Below, piece by piece: positions 18,302-25,789 of a DNA stretch of 64,000 nt. The stretch is taken from contig NZ_UYJA01000002.1 in assembly GCF_900618535.1 (NCBI RefSeq), forward strand, positions 434,001 to 498,000. The letters run 5' to 3'. Numbering within the stretch: position 1 is the first letter of the stretch; every line of letters starts with the position of its first letter. This stretch comes from Pseudomonas bubulae (GTDB lineage Bacteria; Pseudomonadota; Gammaproteobacteria; Pseudomonadales; Pseudomonadaceae). Position numbers and translations under genes: made by a program. Below the pieces are notes generated by a model. It searched no databases, was not told the DNA's origin, and saw only the letters and a list, made by a program, of their open reading frames with translations.

Positions 18302-19816
18302 ATGTTGGAGCGTTATTTTCGACCCTTCGAAGCTGGCCGGGGCTTACAGGAACAACTGCGCGAGAGCTTGCTCAGCGCGATTCTGGACGGTGCCATGCCG
18401 CCCGGTGAGCCGATGCCGTCATCGCGCAAGCTGTGTGAGCTGCTCAACGTGTCGCGTAATACTGTGGTGCTGGTGTATGAGCAGTTGGTGCAGGATGGTT
18501 ATCTGATCCCATCGGACCGGCGCGGTTTCTTTATCAACGAGAAGTACCTGCGCCAGCAGCTCAATGTCAGCCTCAAACCCGCCACGCAAAAAATCTTCGA
18601 GCGCCCCGACCATGCACCGGACTGGGAGGCGCGTCTGCAAAGCAGTTCGTCGCAGTTGCGGGCCATCGTCAAGCCGCGCAACTGGCGTGAGTATCGCTAC
18701 CCGTTCATCTATGGTCAGGTCGAGGCGGATGAGCAAACCGCTGCCCGCTGGCGCGACTGTTCGCGCATCGCCAGCACTGGCGCACATATGCGCAGTTGGG
18801 TCGATGATCAAGTGATGCTCGACGATCCGTTGTTGGTCGAACAGATCGTCCAGCGTGTGTTGCCCAAACGCGGGATCAGCGTGTCGACGCAGGAAGTGAT
18901 GATCACCATCGGCACGCAGAATTCGCTGTATATGCTCGCCCGGCTGCTGGGCCGCCCGGGGCTGGTGATGGGGCTGGAGGATCCGGGCTATGTGGACGCG
19001 CGCAATATTTTCAGCCTGAGTGGCTGCGCGTTGAAACCGCTGCGCATTGATCGCCAGGGGCTGGTGGTCAATGAGCAACTGGCCGACTGCGAGATGGTGT
19101 TTTGCACGCCCAGCCATCAGTCGCCCACTGGCGTGACCATGCCGCTGTACCGACGCCTGGAGCTGATGGCCAGTGCCCGTGAAAATGACTTGTTGATCAT
19201 TGAGGACGATTACGAAAACGAACAGAATTTTTTGGGCAGCAACCATCCGGCTTTGAAGAGTTTTGATGACAGCGGACGGGTGATCTATCTGGGCAGCTTG
19301 ACCAAAAGCCTGCTGCCGGGGGTACGGTTGGGATTTATTGCCGCGGATGCCGAGCTGATCCATGAACTGCGGGCGCTGCGCCGTTACATCTACCGGCATC
19401 CGCCGTCGAACAACCAGCGTACGTTGGCGCTGTTTTTATCGATGGGCCATTACGATGCCCATGCCCGGCGGTTGCGCGATCGGCTGGCGCGCAAGTGGCG
19501 GGTGATCAGCCGGGCCATGGCCGAGCATTTGCCGCAACTCAATGCCAGCGGCATGGCGGGGGGCTCGTCGCTGTGGGTCAGTTGCCCGCCGGATGTGGAT
19601 GCCTGGGTGTTGCAGCGGCTGGTGGCCAGGCGTGGTGTGTTGATTGAGCCGGGGGATATTCATTATTTGAGCGAGCCGCGCCCGCTCAACTGCTTTCGGC
19701 TGGGCTTCGGGGCGATTGCCGAAGATCTGATCGAGCCGGGGATTGCGGCGCTGGGTGAAGCGTGGCGCGAGCTGAAAGCCCCTCACCCCAGCCCTCTCCC
19801 AGAGGGAGAGGGCTAG
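18302..19816 (+). CDS. tauR: MocR-family taurine regulator TauR
   Basis: The 504-residue MocR protein has a GntR winged helix (about 12-80, MPSSRKLCELLNVSRNTVVLVYEQL) and an aminotransferase-like domain with PLP motif YLGSLTKSLLPGVRLGF. It sits between tauABC (divergent) and the taurine aminotransferase, the position TauR holds in known taurine clusters. In those systems TauR activates transport and transaminase genes in response to taurine. The last dozen residues (APHPSPLPEGEG) and the stop codon come from a palindromic repeat, so the original C-terminus was probably slightly different. Confidence 0.83.
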   Translation: MLERYFRPFEAGRGLQEQLRESLLSAILDGAMPPGEPMPSSRKLCELLNVSRNTVVLVYEQLVQDGYLIPSDRRGFFINEKYLRQQLNVSLKPATQKIFERPDHAPDWEARLQSSSSQLRAIVKPRNWREYRYPFIYGQVEADEQTAARWRDCSRIASTGAHMRSWVDDQVMLDDPLLVEQIVQRVLPKRGISVSTQEVMITIGTQNSLYMLARLLGRPGLVMGLEDPGYVDARNIFSLSGCALKPLRIDRQGLVVNEQLADCEMVFCTPSHQSPTGVTMPLYRRLELMASARENDLLIIEDDYENEQNFLGSNHPALKSFDDSGRVIYLGSLTKSLLPGVRLGFIAADAELIHELRALRRYIYRHPPSNNQRTLALFLSMGHYDAHARRLRDRLARKWRVISRAMAEHLPQLNASGMAGGSSLWVSCPPDVDAWVLQRLVARRGVLIEPGDIHYLSEPRPLNCFRLGFGAIAEDLIEPGIAALGEAWRELKAPHPSPLPEGEG

Positions 19817-19824
19817 GGTGAGGG
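19780..19824. repeat. Palindromic repeat forming the tauR 3' end; probable shared terminator hairpin
   Basis: Two 21-base arms (19780-19800 and 19804-19824) pair at 20 of 21 positions around the loop AGA. The tauR stop TAG (19814-19816) is inside the right arm. Translated, it gives HPSPLPEGEG, a repeat sequence common in pseudomonad and other proteobacterial genomes. It lies 13 bases before the convergent aminotransferase stop. Confidence 0.75.
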
Positions 19825-19837
19825 ACTTGCTTTAGCC

Positions 19838-21148
19838 TTACAAAATCTCCCGCCCCAACGTCTCTCTCAACACTTCAAACATCGCATCCAAATCCGCCCG
19901 CCCAGTCACCAGCGCCGGGGCAAAGATGATCGCATCCCCGGTCGTTTTAACATGCAGCCCGGCGTCATACAGCGCCCTCTGCACCCGCGCACCTTTGGCT
20001 CCCGGCGCATCCCCCGGCGTCAGCTGTATTCCGCTGAGCAACCCATAACCGCGCAAGTCGCTGACTTGTGGCAGGCCTTGCAACCCGCTCAGGCACTCCA
20101 GAAAATACGGCGCCAGTTGCGCGCCCTTGGCAAACAAATCCTCATCCCGGTAAATATCCAGCGAAGCCAGCGCTGCCGCACAGGCCACCGGGTGCCCGGA
20201 GTAGGTATAACCGTGGAACAGTTCCGGGCCGCCACCTTTGCTGGCATTGATCACTGTGTCGTAAACCGCCTCGTCCACCGCCACGGCACCCATCGGGATT
20301 GCGCCATTGGTCAGGGCCTTGGCCAGGGTGATGAGGTCCGGCTTCACCTCAAAGCTCTGTGCTGCAAACGCCTGGCCGGTGCGGCCAAAACCTGTGATGA
20401 CTTCATCGAACACCAGCAAAATCCCATGTTTGTCACAGATGTCGCGCAGGCGCTTGAGGTAGCCCACAGGCGGCACATACACGCCGATGGAACCGGCAAT
20501 CGGCTCCACAAAGCAGGCAGCAATGCTGTCGCCGCCATGCATGGCGATGATCCGCTCCAGGTCGCTGGCCAAGTCGGCGCCCTGCTGCGGTTCGCCCAAC
20601 TGAAAGCGCTGGTCCTCTTGCCAGGTGTGACGCATATGGCTGACGTGGGGCAGGCCGCCGGTGGCGAAGGCCTGGCGGTTGCGCATCATCCCCGACAGGG
20701 CCACGCCGCCAAAGTTGACGCCGTGATAAGCCCACTCGCGGGACACAAACCGGGTGCGCTGGGCTTCGCCGCGGGCACGGTGATAGGCCAGGGCAATTTT
20801 CATCGCGCTGTCCACCGACTCGGAGCCGGAGTTGGTGAAAAACAGTTTGTTCAGGCCAGCAGGCAACAAGTCGCTCAAGCGTTCCGCCAGCTCGAAAGAC
20901 AACGGCGAAGCCCGTTGAAAGTGCGGGGTGAAATCCAGGGTCAGCAATTGCTTGCACACCGCCTCGGCGATCTCGGTACGGCCATGGCCGGCAGCGCTGC
21001 AAAACAACCCGGAGCTGCCATCGAGCAGTTCGCGGCCCTCGGCATTCCAGTAACGAACGCCCTCGGCGCGGACGAACAACTGCGGTGCGCGGTGAAACTC
21101 ACGGTTGTCGGTAAAAGGCATCCATTGGTGGTTCAGATTCGTCGCCAT
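19838..21148 (-). CDS. toa: Class III aminotransferase, probable taurine aminotransferase (Toa/Tpa type)
   Basis: The 436-residue enzyme is a fold-type I, class III omega-aminotransferase. It shows NSGSESVDSAMKIA (phosphate-binding turn), EPIAGSIGVYVPP, LVFDEVITGFGRTG with the cofactor Asp, and the Schiff-base Lys in LITLAKALTNG. ATG at 21146-21148 is preceded by AGGAG at proper spacing. It is placed between tauR and the exporter/reductase pair, over a 68-bp palindrome. It is therefore predicted to convert taurine and 2-oxoglutarate (or pyruvate) into sulfoacetaldehyde plus glutamate (or alanine). A beta-alanine/pyruvate aminotransferase role is the main alternative. Confidence 0.75.
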   Translation of the reverse strand: MATNLNHQWMPFTDNREFHRAPQLFVRAEGVRYWNAEGRELLDGSSGLFCSAAGHGRTEIAEAVCKQLLTLDFTPHFQRASPLSFELAERLSDLLPAGLNKLFFTNSGSESVDSAMKIALAYHRARGEAQRTRFVSREWAYHGVNFGGVALSGMMRNRQAFATGGLPHVSHMRHTWQEDQRFQLGEPQQGADLASDLERIIAMHGGDSIAACFVEPIAGSIGVYVPPVGYLKRLRDICDKHGILLVFDEVITGFGRTGQAFAAQSFEVKPDLITLAKALTNGAIPMGAVAVDEAVYDTVINASKGGGPELFHGYTYSGHPVACAAALASLDIYRDEDLFAKGAQLAPYFLECLSGLQGLPQVSDLRGYGLLSGIQLTPGDAPGAKGARVQRALYDAGLHVKTTGDAIIFAPALVTGRADLDAMFEVLRETLGREIL

Positions 21149-21217
21149 GCATGTCACTCCTGAGGGTCGGTCCGGTGCGGCCAGTTGCTCGCAGACTAGT
21201 CACGGCCGGGGGCAATC

Positions 21218-21285
21218 CTTAGATCCAGATGGGGTTTTCGATAGGGCCAGTTCTGGCCCCATCGAAAGCCCCTACTGGATCTAAG
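21218..21285. promoter_or_regulatory. 68-bp near-palindromic operator with two TauR-type boxes
   Basis: Outer arms CTTAGATCCAG (21218-21228) and CTGGATCTAAG (21275-21285) are perfect inverted copies. Inner 22-base arms pair at 18 of 22 positions and meet at CCAGTTCTGG (21247-21256). In all, 29 of 33 base pairs are symmetric. The element fills the divergent region between the aminotransferase and exporter genes and matches the recalled TauR element, so a TauR array is the likely role. Confidence 0.65.
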
Positions 21286-21339
21286 CTCCGGGGCGCGCGG
21301 CTGACTACAGTGGCGCCATTGAGCACCCTGGAGCAGCGT

Positions 21340-22077
21340 ATGAACCCTGAAGCAAGTTGGGCCCTGAGTGCGCTGTGCGTACTGGTGGCGGCTGTGGTGC
21401 GCGGGCTCACGGGGTTTGGTTTTGCGGCCATTGCCGTGGTCGGGCTGGCGATGCTCGGGTCGCTGCAACAGGCGGTGCCGCTGGTGTTGTTTCTGGAGGT
21501 GGCGTCCAGCGTGATGCTGTTGCGCAGTGCCTGGCGCGAGGCGCATTACCCGCTGCTCAAACGCCTGCTGCTGGCGGCCGCGTGTGGAGTGCCGTGCGGT
21601 ATCTGGTTGCTGACGGGTATCGACAGCGGTGGGCTGACAGTGGGGGTCTACCTGTTGGTGGGGCTACTGGCGATTCTGGGTCTGGCGCGTGTTCGCCTGC
21701 CGATGGGCGAGGGTCGCGTCGGTGCCTGGCTGGTGGGGGGCAGCAGCGGGGCGTTGATCGCCGCATTCAGTATTGGCGGGCCGCTGGTAGTGGCGTGGCT
21801 CAGCCATTGCGGGCTGCGGGCCCGGGCGTTGCGAGCGACGCTGATCATGTTCTTTTTTGCCGTCGATCTTGCGGCGCTGGCCGGGCTGGCGGTGGCTTCG
21901 GCCATCCCCCCCGGCACAGGCCGGCAGGCATTGCTGATGCTGCCTGCGCTGCTGTTGGGGCTGTGGCTGGGGCAACAATTGTTCGCGCGTATCCAGGCCG
22001 AACAGGCCGCCCGTTTTACCCAATGGCTATTGCTGGTGCTGGCAGGCGTTGGTCTGCTGGGCCGGTCGTGGTCCTGA
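21340..22077 (+). CDS. isfE: TauE/SafE-family exporter, probable isethionate exporter
   Basis: The 245-residue membrane protein has about eight membrane segments and the TauE/SafE (DUF81) N-terminal motif VRGLTGFGFAAIAVVGLAML, with a second copy-like motif SSGALIAAFSIGGPLVVAW midway. ATG at 21340 follows GGAGC; an upstream in-frame start would lie inside the operator palindrome. It is followed after 20 bases by the reductase gene. In the Chromohalobacter and Klebsiella taurine-nitrogen clusters a member of this family exports isethionate (IsfE). A sulfite exporter (TauE) is less likely since no xsc or sulfite-releasing enzyme is nearby. Confidence 0.72.
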   Translation: MNPEASWALSALCVLVAAVVRGLTGFGFAAIAVVGLAMLGSLQQAVPLVLFLEVASSVMLLRSAWREAHYPLLKRLLLAAACGVPCGIWLLTGIDSGGLTVGVYLLVGLLAILGLARVRLPMGEGRVGAWLVGGSSGALIAAFSIGGPLVVAWLSHCGLRARALRATLIMFFFAVDLAALAGLAVASAIPPGTGRQALLMLPALLLGLWLGQQLFARIQAEQAARFTQWLLLVLAGVGLLGRSWS

Positions 22078-22097
22078 TCGATCCCAAGGAGCTGTCT

Positions 22098-22856
22098 ATG
22101 ATGCCGACTGTTTTTATCACGGGTGCCACGTCCGGTTTTGGCGAAGCCTGTGCCCGTCGTTTTGCTGCCGCAGGCTGGTCGCTGGTGCTTACCGGTCGCC
22201 GGGCCGAGCGCCTGCATGCACTGGCTGACGAGCTGTGTGCGCAAGCCAGAATCTTGCCGCTGGTGGTGGACGTGCGTGACCGTGTCGCGATGGAGCAGGC
22301 CATTGAACATCTGCCTGCGGAATTCAGCAGGTTACGCGGGCTGATCAATAATGCCGGGCTGGCCTTGGGCACCGCGCCAGCCCCCGAGTGCTCGCTGGAT
22401 GACTGGGAGACCATGGTCGACACCAATATCAAGGGCCTGCTGTATAGCACGCGCTTGCTGCTGCCACGGTTGATCGCTCACGGTACCGGGGCAGGCATCG
22501 TCAATCTGGGGTCTATTGCCGGTAACTGGCCGTACCCTGGCAGTCATGTGTATGGCGCGAGCAAAGCCTTTGTGCGGCAGTTCTCATTGAACCTGCGCTG
22601 TGACCTGCAGGGTACCGGCGTGCGCGTCACCAACCTTGAACCTGGCCTGTGCGAGAGCGAGTTTTCGCTGGTGCGCTTTGCCGGGGACAAGGCCAAATAT
22701 GATTCGGTCTACGCCGGCGCCCAGGCGATTCAGCCAGCGGACATAGCCGAAACGATTTTCTGGATTCTCAACCAGCCGGCGCACATCAATATCAACAGCC
22801 TTGAGTTGATGCCTGTGAGCCAGTCGTGGAACAACTTTGCGATTGAGCGGGCTTGA
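22098..22856 (+). CDS. isfD: Short-chain dehydrogenase, probable sulfoacetaldehyde reductase
   Basis: The 252-residue classical SDR shows the nucleotide motif TGATSGFGEACA with a GRR at the end of strand 2 (favouring NADPH), NNAGLALG, catalytic Ser in LGSIAGNWPYPG, YGASK, and the C-terminal IKGLLYST/INSLELMPVSQSW of the YdfG-like group. AAGGAG precedes ATG 22098. In known taurine-nitrogen clusters IsfD of this family reduces sulfoacetaldehyde to isethionate. The order tauABC, tauR, aminotransferase, exporter, SDR supports this. A 3-hydroxy acid dehydrogenase (YdfG) function is the alternative if the cluster assignment is wrong. Confidence 0.75.
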   Translation: MMPTVFITGATSGFGEACARRFAAAGWSLVLTGRRAERLHALADELCAQARILPLVVDVRDRVAMEQAIEHLPAEFSRLRGLINNAGLALGTAPAPECSLDDWETMVDTNIKGLLYSTRLLLPRLIAHGTGAGIVNLGSIAGNWPYPGSHVYGASKAFVRQFSLNLRCDLQGTGVRVTNLEPGLCESEFSLVRFAGDKAKYDSVYAGAQAIQPADIAETIFWILNQPAHININSLELMPVSQSWNNFAIERA

Positions 22857-23634
22857 GCCCGGCTTTCCAGGGCGTGTACTCGACGCGATAAAACGCGCTG
22901 CTCATGCCCTGGGTGTTGGGCACAAAGCCCGGCATGGCGCTCAAGTCCAGTTGCTTGCAGCGCTGAACCAGTCCTGCAAGTAACCCATCGTCATGCCTGA
23001 ACTCAGAAGGGCGCATGGCGTGCGGATCAAGGCTGGCGGCACATTCGCGCACCTGGCCGGTGCTGTCAGTCATCATCATCAGCGTGGCGACACCAATGCT
23101 GTCGATGGGCATCGGCGCGAGCAGTTGCTTGAACAAAAAGTCGTTTTGCGCCTTGTCCTGCAAGGCCGCATCGCGCCGTGCCCGGGTCTCGGGGGAAAGC
23201 CCAACCAATGGATACACCAGAACCGGCGCCACGACACTTGCCGTCTTGCTCTTGGGGTCGATCAGTGACGAGGGCAGCTCGGGGAACACCGCTGTCCAGC
23301 AGATCGACCGCAGGTCCAGGGCCAGCTTGCGATTGTAGGGGTAAACCCTGGCATCCACTTTCTTGTTGGGTTGAGTGCCGCAGCCAATGATGCGGTTCTT
23401 GTCATCGAGGGTCAGCATCAGATTGAAACTGCCATCGCGCCCTTGGGCATTAGCCAGGTCGCCCTCACGGGCGAGCACACTGCTGATCAGTTTTTCATAC
23501 ACACCGCGTTGTACCGCCTGCTCCTTTTCCTGGGCTTGGGTGAGCTTGGGCGGGCTATCGGGGTCAATGGTCGCTGACTGGCAACCTGCAAGCAGCACCG
23601 CTGTCAGGGCGAGGGGGAAAGAGGGTTTGAACAT
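22792..23634 (-). CDS. Lipoprotein of unknown function
   Basis: The 280-residue product begins MFKPSFPLALTAVLLAGC, a clear lipoprotein signal with Cys18, followed by a QSATIDPDSPPKLTQ linker. The mature part has two similar regions (about 60-110 with GRDGSFNLMLTLDDKNRIIGC, and about 165-255 with IDSIGVATLMMMTDSTGQVREC). They resemble TonB-C-like beta folds by pattern, but no family is claimed. Its 3' end overlaps the convergent SDR gene by 65 bases, giving a low-complexity tail (SQSCSTTGSQASTQGC). The start is fixed by the signal peptide; a longer in-frame start would bury it. Confidence 0.7.
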   Translation of the reverse strand: MFKPSFPLALTAVLLAGCQSATIDPDSPPKLTQAQEKEQAVQRGVYEKLISSVLAREGDLANAQGRDGSFNLMLTLDDKNRIIGCGTQPNKKVDARVYPYNRKLALDLRSICWTAVFPELPSSLIDPKSKTASVVAPVLVYPLVGLSPETRARRDAALQDKAQNDFLFKQLLAPMPIDSIGVATLMMMTDSTGQVRECAASLDPHAMRPSEFRHDDGLLAGLVQRCKQLDLSAMPGFVPNTQGMSSAFYRVEYTPWKAGLKPAQSQSCSTTGSQASTQGC

Positions 23635-23747
23635 GACGATCCTTGTGCGAGAGGCTAGCCGGTGGAGTCCTTGCCGTTTTTTAAACAGCGGGCAGTTTAT
23701 CGCATTCAAGGTGTTTATTGCAGTTGGGTTGTATTCGCGTTAGCGCA

Positions 23748-23781
23748 GGGGCTGCGCTTTACCACACAGCGCAACAGCCCC
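23748..23781 (-). terminator. Hairpin downstream of the IclR-type gene
   Basis: GGGGCTG/CAGCCCC with an inner GCGC/GCGC pairing forms a stem between the IclR gene stop and the lipoprotein promoter. The U-tract is weak, so the terminator role is tentative. Confidence 0.4.
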
Positions 23782-23786
23782 CTACT

Positions 23787-24572
23787 TTACCCTTGCGGAT
23801 GCCAGCCCAACTGACTTGAAACCTGCTGCGAGGCTTCCATCAGTTGTTTGACGTAGTCCTGTTTCAGTTCCTCACGAAAGCGAAAGCACGGGAAGGATAC
23901 GCTCATGCCGCCAATCACATGGCCGAAACGGTCGCGGATGGGGGCTGATAAACAACGCATGTTGTCTTCAAATTCTTCATGGTCTTCGCCATAACCCTGC
24001 TGGCGTACCACAGCCAGTTCCTGCAGGTATTCGTCGATGCTGGTGAGGGTGTTGGCGGTACGCCGCTCGAAGCTCTCTTCGCGCAAATGTGCCAGCAACT
24101 CATCCTCTTTCAGCCAGGCCATCAGCACCTTTCCGATGCCGGTGCAGTACAGCGGCGCCCGACGGCCGATACGCGAATACATGCGCAGGTTGTATTTGGA
24201 GTCGATCTTGTGCACGTAGACGATGCTGCCTTCGTCGAGGATGCCCAGGTGCACGGTTTCCCCGGTCAGTTCGTTGATCCGGCGCATCCCCGGCTCGGCT
24301 TCGCGCACGATATCCAGATGGGGCAGGGCCTGGGCACCCAGTTCGAACAACCGCACGCTCAGGCGGTAGCGGTCTTCAGCATCCTGAACCACATAACCAC
24401 GGGCCTTGAGCGACTGCAAAAAGCGATAGACCGTACTTTTTGACATATCCAGTTTTTGCGCGATTTCGGACACGCCACTCTCTTCCGGGTGCTCGGCCAG
24501 CGCTTCAAGCACGGCCATGGTGCGGCCGACTGCAGAGACCAGTTCATTGTTCTGGGTGGTGCTGTTGTCCAT
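23787..24572 (-). CDS. IclR-family regulator (KdgR-like)
   Basis: The 261-residue protein has an IclR winged helix (about 10-75: AVGRTMAVLEALAEHPEESGVSEIAQKLDMSKSTVYRFLQSL) and the IclR effector domain (about 90-250, GETVHLGILDEGSIVYVHKIDS; PLYCTGIGKVLMAWL; GMSVSFPCFRF). ATG at 24570-24572 has GGAG upstream. It is divergent from the KDG kinase and hexuronate genes, and two KdgR-like dyads lie in the shared 211-bp promoter. KdgR proteins of this family bind 2-keto-3-deoxygluconate, the product of the mannonate dehydratases encoded here, so the same logic is inferred. Confidence 0.83.
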   Translation of the reverse strand: MDNSTTQNNELVSAVGRTMAVLEALAEHPEESGVSEIAQKLDMSKSTVYRFLQSLKARGYVVQDAEDRYRLSVRLFELGAQALPHLDIVREAEPGMRRINELTGETVHLGILDEGSIVYVHKIDSKYNLRMYSRIGRRAPLYCTGIGKVLMAWLKEDELLAHLREESFERRTANTLTSIDEYLQELAVVRQQGYGEDHEEFEDNMRCLSAPIRDRFGHVIGGMSVSFPCFRFREELKQDYVKQLMEASQQVSSQLGWHPQG

Positions 24573-24620
24573 GAAGGCTCCAACGCAAATGAAAAAAACA
24601 AGGATATACCGTAGGGAAAC

Positions 24621-24633
24621 GAAACGCTGTTTC
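24621..24633. promoter_or_regulatory. KdgR-like operator 1
   Basis: GAAACgctGTTTC is a perfect dyad whose flanks (AAC before, ATTT after) resemble the enterobacterial KdgR consensus TGAAAnnnnnTTTCA. It lies just upstream of a possible -35 TTGACG (24641-24646) with -10 TAAACT (24663-24668) reading toward the kinase gene. Confidence 0.55.
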
Positions 24634-24687
24634 ATTTTTCTTGACGGTGCGGGGATTTTGATTAAACTCGCCCTCAAGCAATGAAAT

Positions 24688-24700
24688 GAAACGCCGTTCC
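24688..24700. promoter_or_regulatory. KdgR-like operator 2
   Basis: GAAACgccGTTCC repeats operator 1 with one arm mismatch, within ATGAAATGAAACG. It lies 12 or more bases after the proposed -10, a position that would block transcription. Confidence 0.5.
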
Positions 24701-24783
24701 GAAAATAATAATCAGCTCGATGCAAGGACACGATCCGTGCCTGTATCGACGCCAAGCGACCCATAAAAACAAGGCGCGAAGTG

Positions 24784-25785
24784 ATGACGGTAACCCTCGG
24801 GCATTGCCCACAGGCCGATTTGCCCCACCCCCGACGAGTCGCTCTGGTGGGCGAGTGCATGATTGAGATGCGCGGTCTGCCAGGAGCGCTTTTCAGCCAG
24901 ACCTTTGGCGGCGATACGCTCAATGCAGCGGTCTATCTGTCACGTCTGGGTGCTGGCAACGGTATTGTTGCCGACTATGTAACCGCCATCGGCGCAGACG
25001 CTTTCAGCGTTGCCATGCGCCAGCTCTGGCGTGATGAGGGTGTCGGCGATCAGCATGTGCGAGTGATCAAGGACGCGCTGCCCGGTTTGTATTTCATCCA
25101 GACCGATGACCAGGGTGAACGCCGCTTTGCCTACTGGCGCGGAGAAGCCGCCGCCCGACGGGTTTTCGACGGACCAGAAGCCGACGACGTACTGCGCGCC
25201 CTGGCCGACTACGACTATGTGTACCTGAGCGGTATCAGCCTGGCGATCCTCACCGCCGGCGGCCGCGAGCGCCTGATGCAGGCCCTGGGCCAAGCGCGCC
25301 AGAGCGGCACGCGCATTGTCTTTGACAACAACTACCGCCCACACCTGTGGCCAGATGCGTCTTCTGCACGCAAGGCGTACAGCGACATGCTGCGCCTGAC
25401 CGATCTGGCGCTGATCACCTGGGAAGACGATGCTGCGTTGTTCGGCTATGCCGATCCCGAAGCCCTGTTTGGCGCCTATGCCCGGTTTGGTGTGGGCGAA
25501 GTGGCTCTCAAGCGTGGCCCGGCTTCGTGCCTTATTCAGTGCCCGACCGGGCGTTTCGAGGTGCCCGCCGAACAGGTGCGGCAGATCGTCGATACCACGG
25601 CGGCAGGCGACTCTTTCAGTGCTGCGTACCTTGCCTGCCGCTTGCAAGGCGGTGAGCCGCAACAGGCTGCGCGCTGGGGGCACACGCTGGCCGCAGAAGT
25701 GGTGCAGCATCCCGGCGCGCTGATTCCCGCAGCGGCCATGCCAAGCCTGAACATGCCTGTATTTTCTTCTGTCGCCGAGGCCTGA
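24784..25785 (+). CDS. kdgK: 2-keto-3-deoxygluconate kinase (PfkB family)
   Basis: The 333-residue sugar kinase shows the N-terminal GECMIEMRG and [16 protein letters not shown] substrate region. [11 protein letters not shown] is a KDG-kinase hallmark, and [16 protein letters not shown] is PfkB signature 2 with the catalytic Asp. It phosphorylates KDG to KDPG for the Entner-Doudoroff aldolase. A GTG directly precedes the chosen ATG. It is the first gene of the hexuronate operon and is followed four bases later by the ManD-type dehydratase. Confidence 0.88.
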   Translation: MTVTLGHCPQADLPHPRRVALVGECMIEMRGLPGALFSQTFGGDTLNAAVYLSRLGAGNGIVADYVTAIGADAFSVAMRQLWRDEGVGDQHVRVIKDALPGLYFIQTDDQGERRFAYWRGEAAARRVFDGPEADDVLRALADYDYVYLSGISLAILTAGGRERLMQALGQARQSGTRIVFDNNYRPHLWPDASSARKAYSDMLRLTDLALITWEDDAALFGYADPEALFGAYARFGVGEVALKRGPASCLIQCPTGRFEVPAEQVRQIVDTTAAGDSFSAAYLACRLQGGEPQQAARWGHTLAAEVVQHPGALIPAAAMPSLNMPVFSSVAEA

Positions 25786-25789
25786 ACCG

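Noticed and set aside
21340..22077. TauE-family protein as a sulfite exporter
   Set aside because: No sulfite-producing enzyme (Xsc or taurine dioxygenase) is nearby, while a sulfoacetaldehyde-reductase-like gene follows directly; an isethionate exporter fits better, though not proven.
21357..22856. 499-codon open frame running through the exporter and into the SDR gene in one reading frame
   Set aside because: Its second half is the real SDR, but the first half is an out-of-frame reading of the TauE-type gene. The SDR has its own AAGGAG and ATG at 22098, so a fusion protein is not supported.
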